Positions 1 to 8,247 of a stretch of 64,000 bases of DNA are shown piece by piece. The translations under genes and the position numbers were made by a program. The stretch spans positions 1-64,000 of the forward strand of contig CASFFX010000001.1 of NCBI GenBank assembly GCA_949294085.1. Reading direction: 5' to 3'. Within the stretch, counting starts at the first letter, position 1. Each line of letters opens with the position of its first letter. This DNA comes from an uncultured bacterium. GTDB lineage: Bacteria > Elusimicrobiota > Elusimicrobia > Elusimicrobiales > Elusimicrobiaceae. The notes under the pieces were generated by a model that did no database searches, was not told where the DNA came from, and saw only the letters and a list, made by a program, of their open reading frames with translations.

Positions 1-300
1 ATGTTAATTAAAATCGGTAAAAACCACAGAAAACATAAACTATACTTTTTATTAAATTTTATTTATTTATACTTGATTAATAATAATTTTTTTACTATAA
101 CTAAGTTTTATTTTAGATTTTTATTTCTATCACTCTATCCTCTTTATTTTGAAGTTAAAAATCACTTTCATTTTGCTCTTTCAAAAGCATTTTTACCGCA
201 TTTTTTGTCGCTTAAAAAGAGCGTTTTTTAGGTTTATAAAAATGCAATTTCGGATCTGTTTTTATAAATTTTTTTCCTTTTCTTTCTGCCTTTTTGCTAT

Positions 301-317
301 TTTTTGAATTTCAAAAA
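301..317. repeat. Short inverted repeat
   Basis: Arms TTTTTGAA and TTCAAAAA are separated by a single T. It lies 32 bp left of the larger 36-bp palindrome. Function unknown. Confidence 0.5.
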
Positions 318-349
318 TCCATTTGTTTTTGTTTTTTATACTCCCCCAT

Positions 350-385
350 TTTTACATACAAAAATTGCAATTTTTGTATGTAAAA
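350..385. repeat. 36-bp perfect palindrome
   Basis: Left arm TTTTACATACAAAAATTG (350-367) is followed with no spacer by its exact reverse complement (368-385). It is not a usual intrinsic terminator because there is no GC-rich stem and no gene ends next to it. It could be a dimeric-protein binding site or a cruciform-forming structure. Confidence 0.85.
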
Positions 386-450
386 TAAAAAATCCTTAAA
401 TTTTAATATAAATTAAAATAAATGTTAAAATAGCGTAAAATGCGCTAAAA

Positions 451-1130
<680 letters not shown>

Positions 1131-1138
1131 AGACAGGC

Positions 1139-1168
1139 AAAAAAAGCCCCGGCCGAAACAGCCGGGGC
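1139..1168 (-). terminator. Intrinsic terminator of the 1177-1800 gene
   Basis: Stem GCCCCGGC (1146-1153) / GCCGGGGC (1161-1168) with a 7-nt loop. Read on the minus strand it is followed by a run of seven T (A at 1139-1145). Confidence 0.85.
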
Positions 1169-1176
1169 AGGCAAGT

Positions 1177-1800
1177 TTATTTGGAAGCGGAGCGGCCCGC
1201 CGCTTTTTGTTTTAATTTATTAAGCAAGCTGTTTCCAATGGTCGCATTGGGAGAAGAGGACATAATTTCCGCCGCGGAAACCCCAGACGGATTTTGTGCC
1301 TTGGGTGCCTGTGTGGCCGCCGCAGAAGCGTCTTTTTGCGCTTGATTGATTTTGTTGCCAAGGCCGGCCTCCCCGCCGCCGGTGGCGGCGGCCGTAAAAT
1401 CTTTGGCAACGGGCGGTTTATAGTCGCTCATAGAGGTTTTCTTTTCCGAGGACGGCGCTGAGAGCGCAGCTGTTTTGGTAGCGGCCTGTTGGGACGCCGC
1501 TCCTTCCACAAAAGTAGTTGGGCGGGAAACATTGACTTCCGTAGCCGGACGGGAAACGTTTACCTGGGTAACCGGTTTTGAAACGTCCACCTGCGTAACC
1601 GGGCGCGATACATTAACCTGCGTGGACGGGCGGGACACCCGCTGATAGGTTTGCGGACGCACAACCGAAACAGACGTTTGCGGTCGGCTCACTTGCACTT
1701 GGGTCGTCGGGCGGGACACTTCCACTTGCGTAACAGGCCGCAGCCCCCAAACGGGCAGCACGCCCCCCGCCAAAAAGAAAATCCAAAATACGTGTTTCAT
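1177..1800 (-). CDS. Secreted protein with nine 9-residue repeats
   Basis: 207 residues. I chose the ATG at 1800 because AAGGAGATT lies just upstream; the frame extends further 5' without a second such site. A signal peptide (about residues 1-19, ending VLPVWG) precedes nine tandem copies of a nine-residue unit of the form RPxTQVxVS (residues about 21-101), then an Ala/Gly/Lys/Ser-rich tail. The alternating polar/Val pattern suggests extended beta strands in an exported surface or periplasmic protein. No enzyme motif is visible and I do not recognise the family. It shares the low-complexity, Ala/Gln-rich, exported character of its neighbour at 1899-2501 but has its own ribosome binding site and terminator, so it is probably monocistronic. 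Confidence 0.75.
   Translation of the reverse strand: MKHVFWIFFLAGGVLPVWGLRPVTQVEVSRPTTQVQVSRPQTSVSVVRPQTYQRVSRPSTQVNVSRPVTQVDVSKPVTQVNVSRPATEVNVSRPTTFVEGAASQQAATKTAALSAPSSEKKTSMSDYKPPVAKDFTAAATGGGEAGLGNKINQAQKDASAAATQAPKAQNPSGVSAAEIMSSSPNATIGNSLLNKLKQKAAGRSASK
1498..1740 (-). repeat. 27-bp coding tandem repeat, nine copies
   Basis: The DNA encoding the RPxTQVxVS array of the secreted protein. The units are diverged but in register. Copy-number change here would lengthen or shorten the protein by nine residues at a time. Confidence 0.8.
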
Positions 1801-1855
1801 ACCAATCTCCTTCGTATATAGTATAAGTTCCTTTTGAGAAGCGTCAAGCAACCCA

Positions 1856-1886
1856 CAAAAAATCCCTCCCGCTAAAACGGGAGGGA
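1856..1886 (-). terminator. Intrinsic terminator of the 1899-2501 gene
   Basis: Stem TCCCTCCCG (1863-1871) / CGGGAGGGA (1878-1886) with a 6-nt loop. On the minus strand it is followed by T-rich sequence (A-run ending at 1862). Confidence 0.85.
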
Positions 1887-1898
1887 CGGTGGAAAAAG

Positions 1899-2501
1899 TT
1901 ATTTTTGGGCACCGGGCTGCTGCCCCGCGGACGCCGCCTGCAACAAGGCCGACATATCCGGCATACCCGGCACATTGAGCCCGGCCGGCATCGCACCTGC
2001 CGCCGTACCCGAGGAAGCACCCATGCCTTTTAATAACCCCTGCACTTGCTGCAGCATGGCATTGGAATCCGCCGCGGCCTGGGCCGCCGCAGGTTGGGCC
2101 GCCGTCTGGCTCGTGGCGGGAGCAGCCGCCTGAGGCGCCGCAGACGAGGAGGTTTGTTTCCCCGTATTCGCCGAAGCAGACGCCCCGGTGGGCTGGGTCA
2201 ACCCCGCCACCGCGGCGGCGGCTTTTTCTTCCGCCTGATCCGGAAAATTCGGCGTACTGCCGGCCGTTTCGGTACGGACGGGTTGCGTTTGCACCCCCTG
2301 GCTCCAGTTGCGCTGGCGGGAGCTGTAATTGCTAAAAGTGCGCGTTTTTATGTTGGACTGTGCACCAGGCACGGCGGACTCTTGCGTTTCCTGGTTTGCA
2401 GAGGCCCCAAAACGGGGGCGGGACGAACCGCCTGCCCGATAGGTTTGGGCGTCTGCCCCGACGGTAAGACACAGCAGCGCTGTTAAAAATAAAAATTTCA
2501 T
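1899..2501 (-). CDS. Secreted Ala/Gln/Pro-rich low-complexity protein
   Basis: 200 residues. The ATG at 2501 has GGAGGAAAT immediately upstream. The N-terminus is a signal peptide ending around VGADAQ (residues 1-19). The rest is low complexity, with Ser/Arg-rich sequence near the N-terminus, then long Ala/Gln/Ser/Thr stretches and a Gly/Met/Pro-rich C-terminus. No catalytic or structural motif is visible. It is probably an exported envelope or extracellular protein of disordered character. It sits next to another repeat-rich exported protein on the same strand, each with its own terminator. Confidence 0.7.
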   Translation of the reverse strand: MKFLFLTALLCLTVGADAQTYRAGGSSRPRFGASANQETQESAVPGAQSNIKTRTFSNYSSRQRNWSQGVQTQPVRTETAGSTPNFPDQAEEKAAAAVAGLTQPTGASASANTGKQTSSSAAPQAAAPATSQTAAQPAAAQAAADSNAMLQQVQGLLKGMGASSGTAAGAMPAGLNVPGMPDMSALLQAASAGQQPGAQK

Positions 2502-2584
2502 ATTTCCTCCCGATTTCGTATTCCTTAATAGTATATACATCCGCGGCCGGGTGTCAAGAACCCCTTTTGGAGTCGTCTTTTTTT

Positions 2585-2593
2585 TGCTAAACT
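2585..2593 (+). promoter_or_regulatory. Extended -10 element before the flavoprotein gene
   Basis: TG-C-TAAACT ends 7 nt before ATG 2601, and no Shine-Dalgarno sequence follows. The predicted transcript starts at or next to the start codon. Confidence 0.5.
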
Positions 2594-2600
2594 GTAAACA

Positions 2601-3827
2601 ATGAATTCCCCCATCTACGACGTAATCATCATTGGAGCCGGAGCCAGCGGCCTGGTATGCGCGCTGGAGTGTGCGCGCGCCGGGCGCAAAACCCTGCTGC
2701 TGGAAAAAGAAGCGCTCCCAGCCCGTAAAATTTTAGTCAGCGGCAACGGCCGCTGCAATTTGACCAATGCCCGCGTTTCCCCCGCCTGTTACCACGCGGA
2801 CCCGAAACTGATTCAACAAACGCTGGCCACATTTTCTTTTCAAAACTGCCTGGATTATTTTGCCCGGTTGGGAGTTTTGACGCAAGAAGAAGCGCTGGGG
2901 CGGGTTTTTCCGGTTACCGGCAAATCCACCGCCGTTTCGGAACCGCTTAAATTGGCCGTGGCCGAGGCCGGAGCCGAACTGCAAACCGGGCAGGAAGTCG
3001 TCCGCATCAAACACGGCAAAACGTTTACCGTGCACACCCGCGCGGGCCTTGCGTTCCAAAGCCGCCGGCTGGTGCTGGCCTGCGGTTCGTGCGCCTATGC
3101 ACAAGTAAGCGGCACGCAAAGCGGCTACACGCTGGCCCGTTCCCTGGGGCACACTTTAGTTACGCCGCGCCCCGCCTTAAGCGCGCTGTGCCTGAAGGAA
3201 ACGGCCTTTGCGCGGCTGACGGGAATCCGCAGCCAAGTGCGGCTGAAAACTTTTCAAAACATTCAATTGCTTGCGCAGGCGGAAGGCGAAGTGCTGTTTA
3301 CCAACTACGGCTTAAACGGCCCCGCGGCGCTCAACGTAAGTTCCGCGGTATCCCGCGCCTTGCCCAACGGGCATGTGGCGGCGGAGTTGGACTTTTTCCC
3401 CCATTTACAACACCCGCAGGCCTTTTTGAAAAACCGCTTGCAAACCTTTGCGACCCGGCGGCCCAAGGATTTTTTTGCCGGGATTTTGCACGAAAACGTG
3501 GCCAATTTGCTCATAGATTTTATTGGCTTGCGCAAAAATATTCCCGTCGGCCAGCAAACCCCGCACACCCTAGAGCGCCTGGTGCAAACGCCCTGCGCCT
3601 GGCCGCTGACAATAACGGGGGTGCGCCCGTGGAACGAAGCCATGGCCGCAACGGGGGGTGTAAATACGCGAGAAATAAACTATAATACATTTGAGTCGCT
3701 GATCTGTCCGGGTTTGTTCATTACGGGCGAACTGCTGGATGTGGACGGCATCAGCGGCGGATTTAATTTGCACTTTGCCTGGGCCTCGGGCTTTGCCGCG
3801 GCGAAAGGCATGGCAGAGGAGAAATAA
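2601..3827 (+). CDS. HI0933/YhiN-family FAD-binding oxidoreductase
   Basis: 408 residues, the usual length for this family. The N-terminal dinucleotide-binding motif GAGASG with the preceding hydrophobic beta strand (residues about 7-17) and the diagnostic VSGNGRCNLTN segment (about 47-57) identify the HI0933-like flavoproteins (also annotated aminoacetone oxidase or BaiN-like). The C-terminal GISGGFNLHFAWASG closes the FAD site. The substrate cannot be read from sequence; it is a cytosolic oxidoreductase. No ribosome binding site precedes the ATG, but a -10 element does, so a leaderless transcript is likely. The next gene starts 3 nt after the stop, so the two are probably co-transcribed. 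Confidence 0.88.
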   Translation: MNSPIYDVIIIGAGASGLVCALECARAGRKTLLLEKEALPARKILVSGNGRCNLTNARVSPACYHADPKLIQQTLATFSFQNCLDYFARLGVLTQEEALGRVFPVTGKSTAVSEPLKLAVAEAGAELQTGQEVVRIKHGKTFTVHTRAGLAFQSRRLVLACGSCAYAQVSGTQSGYTLARSLGHTLVTPRPALSALCLKETAFARLTGIRSQVRLKTFQNIQLLAQAEGEVLFTNYGLNGPAALNVSSAVSRALPNGHVAAELDFFPHLQHPQAFLKNRLQTFATRRPKDFFAGILHENVANLLIDFIGLRKNIPVGQQTPHTLERLVQTPCAWPLTITGVRPWNEAMAATGGVNTREINYNTFESLICPGLFITGELLDVDGISGGFNLHFAWASGFAAAKGMAEEK

Positions 3828-3830
3828 CGT

Positions 3831-4502
3831 ATGGTGGACATCGTCAGAAAAACAACCAGCTTAAACGACCCCCTGCATGTGGGCTTTGTACGCACCTACT
3901 ATGTGGACGGAAAAGAAGTCTATAGCGAAACGTTAGACAAAAACCTGGATATTGAAAAGCACTCCGGTATCATGCCGGACGGCACGGTAAAAGAATTTTT
4001 TGAAAACGGAAAATTGTATTTTGAGTGCGAATTCAAAAACGGGCAGCGCAACGGTGCCTGCAAAATTTATTTTGAAAACGGCAAAGTAAGCATTGAAAAA
4101 TATTACGAAAACGGCATGCTGCAAGGCAAGGCGCGCGTATTCCACCCCACGGGCCGGCTGTACAAAGAATTTTCGTACGTAGATGATATTCAAGACGGCA
4201 AACAGGTAAAATACTATCCGGACGGAAAAGTGCTGGAAACGGCCGAATTCAAAAAAGGCTACTTAAACGGGGTGTGCAAAGTCTATACCCCCGACGGAGA
4301 TTTGCGCTCCGAGTGCACGTATAAAAACGACAAAATCGTAGGCGATAAAATCATCTATCACCCTAACGGTACCATCGCGCTGATTTCCCCCCACAAGGAC
4401 GGCAAACCCCACGGCGTAACCAAAAAGTTCAGCGATACGGGCGAGCTGATTGAAGAGTGGTTCTTTGAAGACGGCATTTTAACGCTTAAAAAAGTGCATT
4501 AA
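3831..4502 (+). CDS. MORN-like repeat protein (YwqK-type)
   Basis: 223 residues made mostly of repeats of about 23 residues of the form (Y/F)xxGKxxxExxYKxGxxxG, which define the MORN-variant / YwqK-like family. About six to seven units span residues 40-215. There is no signal peptide or membrane segment, so it is cytosolic. YwqK-like proteins are often annotated as antitoxins, but no toxin gene lies beside it here, so I give only the fold. GGAGAAA overlaps the end of the upstream flavoprotein gene and supports the ATG at 3831. The gene is followed by a strong terminator. Confidence 0.82.
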   Translation: MVDIVRKTTSLNDPLHVGFVRTYYVDGKEVYSETLDKNLDIEKHSGIMPDGTVKEFFENGKLYFECEFKNGQRNGACKIYFENGKVSIEKYYENGMLQGKARVFHPTGRLYKEFSYVDDIQDGKQVKYYPDGKVLETAEFKKGYLNGVCKVYTPDGDLRSECTYKNDKIVGDKIIYHPNGTIALISPHKDGKPHGVTKKFSDTGELIEEWFFEDGILTLKKVH

Positions 4503-4522
4503 TTCCGCCTTTCTGACGATTC

Positions 4523-4554
4523 AATCCGGCGTTTTCCCAAGCGCCGGATTTTTT
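4523..4554 (+). terminator. Intrinsic terminator
   Basis: Stem AATCCGGCG (4523-4531) / CGCCGGATT (4542-4550) followed by T residues. It ends the flavoprotein/MORN transcript. Confidence 0.85.
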
Positions 4555-4599
4555 ATGTTCCGTTTCGTTTTTTTATTTCACCAGCCAGCTAAACCGATT

Positions 4600-4608
4600 T
4601 GGTAAAAT
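4600..4608 (+). promoter_or_regulatory. Extended -10 element of the MATE gene
   Basis: TG-G-TAAAAT. An ATG lies exactly 6 nt downstream (4615), in frame with the MATE gene, whereas a strong Shine-Dalgarno sits before the ATG at 4660. Confidence 0.55.
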
Positions 4609-4659
4609 ATATGTATGCCGTTTCGCCCCAGGGCGTCTTGGTTGGGGGAGGACTTTTTT

Positions 4660-6060
4660 ATGGCGCAAGCCGTATCCATACACGAAAAAAATCCGTTTAA
4701 GGCCAAAACCATTTCTCAGTTGTTAATTAAATTTTCCGCGCCGGCCGTTGCGGGGATGTTTGTAAACGCCATTTACAACATCATTTCCCGCATTTACGTA
4801 GGGCAGGACGTGGGCGCCAACGGTTTGGCCGGCATTACCATTTTGTTTCCGCTGGGGCTTATTTATATGGGATTCAGCGCGTTAATCGGCGTAGGGTCCA
4901 ACGCACTTTTTTCCATCCGCCTGGGCGAAAAGAAGGAGGACGAAGCCCAGCTGATTTTGGGCAACGCCTTTGTGCTGCTAGCGATTACGTCGGGGCTGAT
5001 TACGCTGCTGAGCTATTTATTTTTGGACCCGTTTTTGGGCTTTTTGGGGGCCGACAGCGAAGTGCTGCCCTATGCCCGCGCGTACGCGCAAGTGGTGCTG
5101 CCGGGGTACTTTTTGTTTGCCATCGGCGTAGGGATGAACAACTTTATTCGCTCGTCCGGCCACCCCAAAACGGCCATGGGCACCCAATTTATCGGGGCGT
5201 TTATCAACATTGCCCTGGGGCCGATTTATATTTTTGTTTTTCACTGGGGCATTAAAGGCGCCGCCGCAGCCACGGTAACGGGGCAAGTGATTTCGTTTAC
5301 GTGGATTTTGCTGTTCTTTACGGGGCAGCGCAGTTTTTACCGGCTGCGCTGGAAATATTTCCGCCTGAAATGGCATATTGCCGTAAACAGTATGGCCATC
5401 GGATTTTCGCAATTTGCGTTCCAGCTGGCATCGGGCACGCTGAACGTGATTTTGAACCACTCGCTGTTAAAGTACGGAGGGAATTTGGCAATTTCCGCGG
5501 TGGGCATTGCCGTCAGCGTCAACACGCTGGTGCTGATGCCGCTGATCGGCATTTCGCAGGGTGCGCAGCCGCTGATTGGCTACAACTACGGCGCGCGCAA
5601 ATACTCCACCGCCATCCAAACGCTTAAAATGGCCATGCGCTGGGGCATTGTGGTTACCACGTGCGGGTTTATTTTGCTGGAAGTGTTCGCCCGGCCGATT
5701 GCTTCGGCCTTCAACTCAAACGATACCGCGCTGGTGGATTTGGCGGCCCGCGTGATCCGGTTGTTCAACATCTTGCTGCCCATTATTCCGTTGCAGATTA
5801 TGACCACCAGCTTCTTCCAGGCCATCAACAAACCGCTCAAAGCCGCCTTTTTAAGCTTGTCCCGCCAGGTACTGCTGGTCATCCCGCTGGTGCTTATTTT
5901 GCCGCTGTTTTGGGGGCTTACGGGCGTATTTTTGGCGCCGGTGTTTGCCGATGCCATTTCCACGTCCATCGCCATCAAGATGATTTCGGACTTTTTCCAC
6001 AAGCACGGGCAGAACTTCTTTTTTAGCAAGCGGCCCGCACCCAAAAGGGTAACGGCTTAA
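4660..6060 (+). CDS. MATE-family multidrug/cation antiporter
   Basis: 466 residues from ATG 4660, preceded at good spacing by GGGGGAGGA. An in-frame ATG at 4615 would add 15 residues unlike a MATE N-terminus. About twelve hydrophobic segments in two related halves, the SQLLIKFSAPAVAGM start of helix 1 and the later SQGAQPLIGYNYGA segment are typical of the MATE (MatE, NorM/DinF-like) superfamily. These inner-membrane proteins export drugs or metabolites in exchange for Na+ or H+; the substrate cannot be inferred. It is flanked by terminators and so is monocistronic. Confidence 0.92.
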   Translation: MAQAVSIHEKNPFKAKTISQLLIKFSAPAVAGMFVNAIYNIISRIYVGQDVGANGLAGITILFPLGLIYMGFSALIGVGSNALFSIRLGEKKEDEAQLILGNAFVLLAITSGLITLLSYLFLDPFLGFLGADSEVLPYARAYAQVVLPGYFLFAIGVGMNNFIRSSGHPKTAMGTQFIGAFINIALGPIYIFVFHWGIKGAAAATVTGQVISFTWILLFFTGQRSFYRLRWKYFRLKWHIAVNSMAIGFSQFAFQLASGTLNVILNHSLLKYGGNLAISAVGIAVSVNTLVLMPLIGISQGAQPLIGYNYGARKYSTAIQTLKMAMRWGIVVTTCGFILLEVFARPIASAFNSNDTALVDLAARVIRLFNILLPIIPLQIMTTSFFQAINKPLKAAFLSLSRQVLLVIPLVLILPLFWGLTGVFLAPVFADAISTSIAIKMISDFFHKHGQNFFFSKRPAPKRVTA

Positions 6061-6071
6061 TCTTACTAGAT

Positions 6072-6106
6072 AAAACCCGGTTTTCCTTTATGAAAAACCG
6101 GGTTTT
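6072..6106 (+). terminator. Intrinsic terminator after the MATE gene
   Basis: AAAACCCGGTTTT pairs with AAAACCGGGTTTT around an 8-9 nt loop and is followed by T residues. Its symmetry may also serve the converging pbpC gene. Confidence 0.8.
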
Positions 6107-6137
6107 TTGTCAAAATCCGCTATCAAGAAGCGGGCTC

Positions 6138-8246
6138 CTAGGGCAATACTTCAAAACGCACGTTATCCGTCTGCCCCGCGCAGGAAACGCTTAACTTGTG
6201 CTTGCCGGGGCGCAGCGTCCACCACGTTTGGCAGGATTTTTCCGGCAGGAGGGCTCCGTCCATCGTCCAAGTACAAACCGCGGCGGGGCAAGCGGCTTGC
6301 AGTTTAACCGCCTGCGAAGCCAACGGGACGGAAGGATCCAGCTTAAACACGTCCCCCGCCGCGGGAGAAACGATTTTCAGCTGTTGCGTGGCCGGGGTAT
6401 GCTTCCCGTCGCACACGGCCGGCAGATAGCGTTGGTTAAATACTTCTTCCTTTGTATGGGTGCAATGTTCCCCCGCCAGCAGGCCGCTTTGCGTGCACAC
6501 CAAAGCCCGCGTAATGCCTTCCGGCACGTCAAAAGGTTCCGACGGATATTTGTGCTGCAGATACACGGCCAAATCGTGCATAATCGGGCCGGCCCCGGTA
6601 ACGCCGGACACTTTTTGCATGGGTGTAGCGTCAAAATTTCCCACCCATACGCCCAGGGTCCACCGCGGCGTGTAGGCCAAGGTAAAATTGTCTTTATAAT
6701 CTTTGGAAGTCCCCGTTTTGGCCGCCAGCGCAAAAGGAACCGACAGCGCCGAATTTAACCCAAAAGCCGGGGCCCGGGCATTATTGTCCGCCAAAATATC
6801 CGTTACCAAGTACGCCGTCTGCGGGTCAAAAATGCGGCTTTCACGCCCCGCTAGTTGCACCCGCGGCTCGTACGCCGCCAGCAGGGGCTTATATACTCCC
6901 CCCCGCGCCAACGCGGCATAGGCGTTGGTCAAATCCAGCAGGCGCACTTCCCCGTTGCCCAAAGCCAGCCCAAGGCCATAAAAATCGGCCGGTTTTTCCA
7001 AGCTGGTCAGCCCGGCCCGGCGCAGCAAAGCCAGTATGTTGGAAGCGCCCACTTTTTCGGCCGCTTTTACCGCCGGGATGTTGTACGAACACGCCAAGGC
7101 CGTCCGCGCCGACACCCGCCCGTGATAATTTTCGTCATAATTGCGGGGGCGGAAACCGCCTTCAAAAAAGGTGTCCTCATCGTCAAGCAGCGCGGCCGGG
7201 TTCAACAGGCCTTTTTCAAACGTCAGCCCATACACAAACGGCTTTAACGCCGAACCCGGCTGACGCAGGGCGCGGGCGCCGTCCACCTGGCCGTTGTTTT
7301 TTTCGTTATAAAAATCCGCCGAGCCCACATACGCCAAAATGCCGCCGGTTGCATTATCCACCACCACCACTGCGGCGTTGGTTACGTTGTCGTCCTCCAA
7401 GCGGGAAATGTACGTTTTGACCACGCTTTCGGCGTACAACTGCAAATCCCGGTCCAGCGTGGAGTACACGTCCTGCGCGTCCTTGGGCAAAAGCGGGTAG
7501 AGAAACCGCGTAAAATGCGGTGCGTCAAACGGCCGCGCGGCCGACTTGAGCTCCAGCTTTTCCGCCCGGGCCATTTCGTACATTTCTTCGTCAATAAATC
7601 CGTTTTCCCACATTTTTTTCAACACCCAATCGCGCCGTTTAAGCGCGCGCGAAAAATGCTTGAGCGGATTGTAATACGTGGGCGATTTAATCAGTCCCGC
7701 CAAAAAAGCCGCCTGCGACAAAGACAGTTCCCCCGCCGATACGTTAAAATAAAACCGGCTTGCGGCCTCCACCCCTTGGGTGAGATTGCCCATTTCCAAC
7801 AAATTAAAATATTCTTCCAGGATTTCTTCCTTCGTCATCTTGCGTTCCAGCAGGAGCGCGTTGTACGCCTCTTTCGTTTTACCCCACAGCGTGCGGGGCC
7901 GCGGCTCCAGCGCGCGGGCCAGCTGCTGCGTAATGGTGGACGCGCCGGACACAATCTCCCCCTCGGACACATTTTGCCACGCGGCGCGCAAAATGGCTTT
8001 TACGTCCACCCCCGGGTGCGAAAAGAAGCGTTTATCTTCCGCCGCCAGCGTGGCCGAAAGCAGCCAAGGCGAAATGTCGGACAGCGCAACCGGCAAATAA
8101 TACGTGTTGTTTTCGGACAAAAACCCGCGCATGGGCGCGCCGTAGCGGTCATAAATCTGTTTGGACGGCGACAATAAAAAAGCTTCTTCCCCGCACAGCA
8201 GGCAGGGAAGAAGCACACAGAATAAGACCGTCCAAACGCGTTTCAT
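6138..8246 (-). CDS. pbpC: Penicillin-binding protein 1C
   Basis: 702 residues: signal/anchor (1-18), GT51 transglycosylase with EDKRFF (catalytic Glu70) and GASTITQQLAR (101-111), then a transpeptidase with SALK (Ser332, Lys335), SYN (387-389) and KTG (510-512). A C-terminal beta domain of about 90 residues matches the BiPBP_C domain typical of PbpC. It polymerises and may cross-link peptidoglycan in the periplasm. All catalytic residues are present. The start codon lies 1 nt after the stop of the alpha-2-macroglobulin gene upstream, so the two are translated from one message, the classic pairing in Gram-negative bacteria. Confidence 0.95.
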   Translation of the reverse strand: MKRVWTVLFCVLLPCLLCGEEAFLLSPSKQIYDRYGAPMRGFLSENNTYYLPVALSDISPWLLSATLAAEDKRFFSHPGVDVKAILRAAWQNVSEGEIVSGASTITQQLARALEPRPRTLWGKTKEAYNALLLERKMTKEEILEEYFNLLEMGNLTQGVEAASRFYFNVSAGELSLSQAAFLAGLIKSPTYYNPLKHFSRALKRRDWVLKKMWENGFIDEEMYEMARAEKLELKSAARPFDAPHFTRFLYPLLPKDAQDVYSTLDRDLQLYAESVVKTYISRLEDDNVTNAAVVVVDNATGGILAYVGSADFYNEKNNGQVDGARALRQPGSALKPFVYGLTFEKGLLNPAALLDDEDTFFEGGFRPRNYDENYHGRVSARTALACSYNIPAVKAAEKVGASNILALLRRAGLTSLEKPADFYGLGLALGNGEVRLLDLTNAYAALARGGVYKPLLAAYEPRVQLAGRESRIFDPQTAYLVTDILADNNARAPAFGLNSALSVPFALAAKTGTSKDYKDNFTLAYTPRWTLGVWVGNFDATPMQKVSGVTGAGPIMHDLAVYLQHKYPSEPFDVPEGITRALVCTQSGLLAGEHCTHTKEEVFNQRYLPAVCDGKHTPATQQLKIVSPAAGDVFKLDPSVPLASQAVKLQAACPAAVCTWTMDGALLPEKSCQTWWTLRPGKHKLSVSCAGQTDNVRFEVLP

Positions 8247-8247
8247 T

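Larger units (their letters stand above)
1..450. other. AT-rich gene-free left end
   Basis: Strongly AT-rich sequence, unlike the GC-rich genes that follow. An open frame spanning 1-231 would encode a low-complexity F/L/Y/K/N-rich peptide with no recognisable motif and no ribosome binding site inside the window, so I do not call it. The stretch holds two inverted repeats (301-317 and 350-385) and changes composition abruptly at about 450. It may be the edge of an acquired element or a structural or regulatory region; I see no gene. Confidence 0.6.

Noticed and set aside
1..231. Open frame of 76 codons in the AT-rich left end
   Set aside because: Low-complexity translation, no motif, and no upstream sequence to show a ribosome site.
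3831..4502. MORN-like protein as half of a toxin-antitoxin pair
   Set aside because: No toxin-like gene lies next to it; the neighbour is a flavoprotein.
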